Shown: positions 62,675-64,000 of the stretch, one piece after another
How the letters are laid out: the number at the start of each line of letters is the position of its first letter
Position numbering within the stretch: the stretch's first letter is position 1
Source of the DNA: Nitzschia sp. pyKryTriq1
Lineage: Eukaryota; Bacillariophyta; Bacillariophyceae; Bacillariales; Bacillariaceae
Direction: 5' to 3'
Length of the DNA stretch: 64,000 nucleotides
NCBI GenBank assembly: GCA_956465555.1
Contig: OY101122.1
Location: 1,623,001-1,687,000 of the forward strand
Notes under the pieces: generated by a model
Told to the model about the DNA's origin: nothing
What the model saw: only the letters and a program-made list of their open reading frames with translations
Databases searched by the model: none
Program-made: the position numbers and the translations under genes

Positions 62675-64000
62675 ATGATGTATCTGCCTATGAAAAGTGC
62701 TTTGCTTCTGTTGGGATTGCTCCCGTGCGATGGTTTTGTGGCCCAATCGAAGTGGCAGTCCAACCATAAAGTTCCCACGAGAATATGGGGGGCGCCGTCA
62801 ACTTCTTCGGAAGACGGTGCAACGTCGCTGCCCGTCCCCAAAGAGTGGCAAGGGGAAGTTCTCAAATCATTAAAAGCTGTGATCGATCCCGATTTGAACC
62901 AAGATATTGTCACTCTTGGATTTGTGAAGAATCTATCTTTGGATCAAGCAAGCCGTGAGGTAGCCTTTGACGTCGAGTTGACGACCCCTGCCTGCCCCGT
63001 GAAAGATCAATTTGCGGCGGATTGTGAACGAATCGTGCTAGAATTGCCATGGATCGAAACTGCCAAAATCACCATGACTGCTCAGCCATCGGCAATGGAC
63101 ACTTCGACACTCGGCATGGCACAAATTGGCGCTGTGATTGCTGTCAGTAGTTGCAAGGGAGGGGTCGGAAAGAGTACTACTGCCGTCAATCTGGCGTATT
63201 CCCTGCAGTCCCTGGGAGCCACTGTTGGGATTTTTGATGCGGACGTCTATGGTCCAAGCTTGCCGACTATGATCAAACCTGACGATGATATTGTGCGATT
63301 TGTGGGACGTCAAATTGCTCCACTTCAACGTAATGGAGTCCGGCTCATGAGTTTTGGATACGTCAACGAAGGAAGCGCCATCATGCGAGGTCCAATGGTC
63401 ACCCAACTGCTAGATCAGTTCCTAAGCGTCACGCAGTGGGGAAGCTTGGATTATTTGATTCTGGATATGCCACCAGGCACTGGTGATATTCAATTGACGT
63501 TGACGCAACGGCTCAACATTACTGCTGCCGTGATTGTGACGACGCCCCAAGAATTGAGTTTTGCCGACGTTGTCAGGGGGGTGGAAATGTTTGACTCTGT
63601 CAATGTGCCATGTGTTGCTGTGGTAGAGAATATGGCTTACTACGAGGTTGAAAAGGACAAGGCATTTGATACCAGCAAACTTGAAGCAGCATTTTCCGAG
63701 GTTTTGGCGGCGAAGGGTGTCAACGGCGACTCAAAAGATCTCGCCAAAGAGCTTGTCAAAATAGTTCTAGACAAAACCGAGAGCAAGGAAATTCCTATTT
63801 TCGGTCCTGGTCACAAGCAACGATTATCCGACCAATGGGGCATTGAACACACCTTTTCGATGCCGCTGATGGATACGATTGCTTTCAATGGTGATTCGGG
63901 TACTCCATTTGTTCTGGAGTATCCAGATAGTTCACAAGCTGCCATCTACAAGGAACTTGCAAGATCTGTGGTCAGTGAGGTCGCCAAGGCTAAATATTCT
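62675..64000 (+). CDS. HCF101: HCF101/Mrp-type P-loop iron-sulphur carrier ATPase, plastid-targeted (partial at window edge)
   Basis: The frame opens at the first of two adjacent ATGs (62675) and is still open at base 64000 (442 codons). The signal-like leader ends GFVAQ, consistent with a plastid precursor. An N-terminal MIP18/DUF59 domain (about 55-140) has LDQDIVTLGFVKNL-like sequence and TPACPVKDQF with its conserved Cys. The Mrp-type ATPase (about 155-330) has the deviant Walker A CKGGVGKST, FDADVYGPSLP and LILDMPPGTGD. A further region carries IFGPGHKQRLSDQWGIEH and GDSGTPFVL. HCF101 transfers 4Fe-4S clusters to photosystem I components in plants. Orthology rests on domain order and the plastid leader; a generic Mrp/NBP35-like protein is the alternative. 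Confidence 0.88.
   Translation, partial: MMYLPMKSALLLLGLLPCDGFVAQSKWQSNHKVPTRIWGAPSTSSEDGATSLPVPKEWQGEVLKSLKAVIDPDLNQDIVTLGFVKNLSLDQASREVAFDVELTTPACPVKDQFAADCERIVLELPWIETAKITMTAQPSAMDTSTLGMAQIGAVIAVSSCKGGVGKSTTAVNLAYSLQSLGATVGIFDADVYGPSLPTMIKPDDDIVRFVGRQIAPLQRNGVRLMSFGYVNEGSAIMRGPMVTQLLDQFLSVTQWGSLDYLILDMPPGTGDIQLTLTQRLNITAAVIVTTPQELSFADVVRGVEMFDSVNVPCVAVVENMAYYEVEKDKAFDTSKLEAAFSEVLAAKGVNGDSKDLAKELVKIVLDKTESKEIPIFGPGHKQRLSDQWGIEHTFSMPLMDTIAFNGDSGTPFVLEYPDSSQAAIYKELARSVVSEVAKAKYS

Noticed and set aside
1-64000. tRNA, snRNA or rRNA genes
   Set aside because: I scanned by eye for tRNA B-box and spliceosomal RNA core motifs and found no convincing match. A tRNAscan-SE or Infernal run would be decisive.
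1-64000. CRISPR array or bacterial-type operon
   Set aside because: The repeats seen are tandem coding repeats or palindromic words without regular spacers; genes are eukaryotic with introns.

Overview
The window looks like nuclear DNA of a photosynthetic stramenopile, most likely a pennate diatom. The evidence is short GT-AG introns (about 80-260 bp), at most two per gene; no bacterial-style operons; and several precursors that start with a signal peptide ending in an ASAFAP-like motif (STAF, SSAF, GAFQ, GAFV), the mark of proteins imported into a four-membrane plastid of red-algal origin. One thylakoid-lumen precursor adds a twin-arginine signal. A Copia-type LTR element is also present. 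I give no species name.

Layout. Left edge to 16.4 kb: the Listerin C-terminus, a plastid-type unknown protein, a triose-phosphate/nucleotide-sugar-type transporter, a FHIT-like HIT hydrolase, a Lys-rich secreted protein, a membrane-anchored GH78 alpha-L-rhamnosidase, gamma-COP and a TRIC-like channel. 16.4-31 kb: APC11, a thioredoxin-fold protein without CxxC, the large Raptor gene, a gene-poor stretch with a retroelement relic, a small acidic ORF and an ankyrin protein. 31-47 kb: glucosidase II beta, an extended-synaptotagmin-like protein, complex I NDUFV1, a short Copia derivative with two apparently identical 306-bp LTRs, a PsbP-family lumen protein, a coiled-coil plastid protein, PWP2/UTP1 and a PH-domain protein. 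47-64 kb: an internally duplicated secreted protein, a tandem-YCII plastid protein, two RluA-type pseudouridine synthase paralogues, an unknown acidic protein, a RibD-type deaminase fused to a CRM/YhbY-like domain, and an HCF101-type P-loop ATPase that runs off the right edge.

The genes are mostly unrelated housekeeping functions, but the architecture has a pattern. Genes largely alternate strand, so short convergent gaps (about 45-250 bp) alternate with longer divergent gaps (about 0.5-0.9 kb). Several divergent gaps carry dense patches of GTAC-centred palindromes (GGTACC, ACCGGT, TACCGGTA) or CTAG/TAGTCTAC words that are nearly absent from exons.

Most notable: (1) the RibD deaminase-CRM fusion, which lacks the reductase half; (2) two nearby RluA paralogues that both carry Gly where the catalytic Asp of the HRLD motif is expected; (3) the GTAC/CTAG patches at head-to-head promoters; (4) two secreted unknown proteins, one Lys-rich with short repeats and one with a duplicated Cys-motif domain. 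Splice sites were placed by eye from GT-AG signals, reading phase and family similarity; no alignment or expression data were used.
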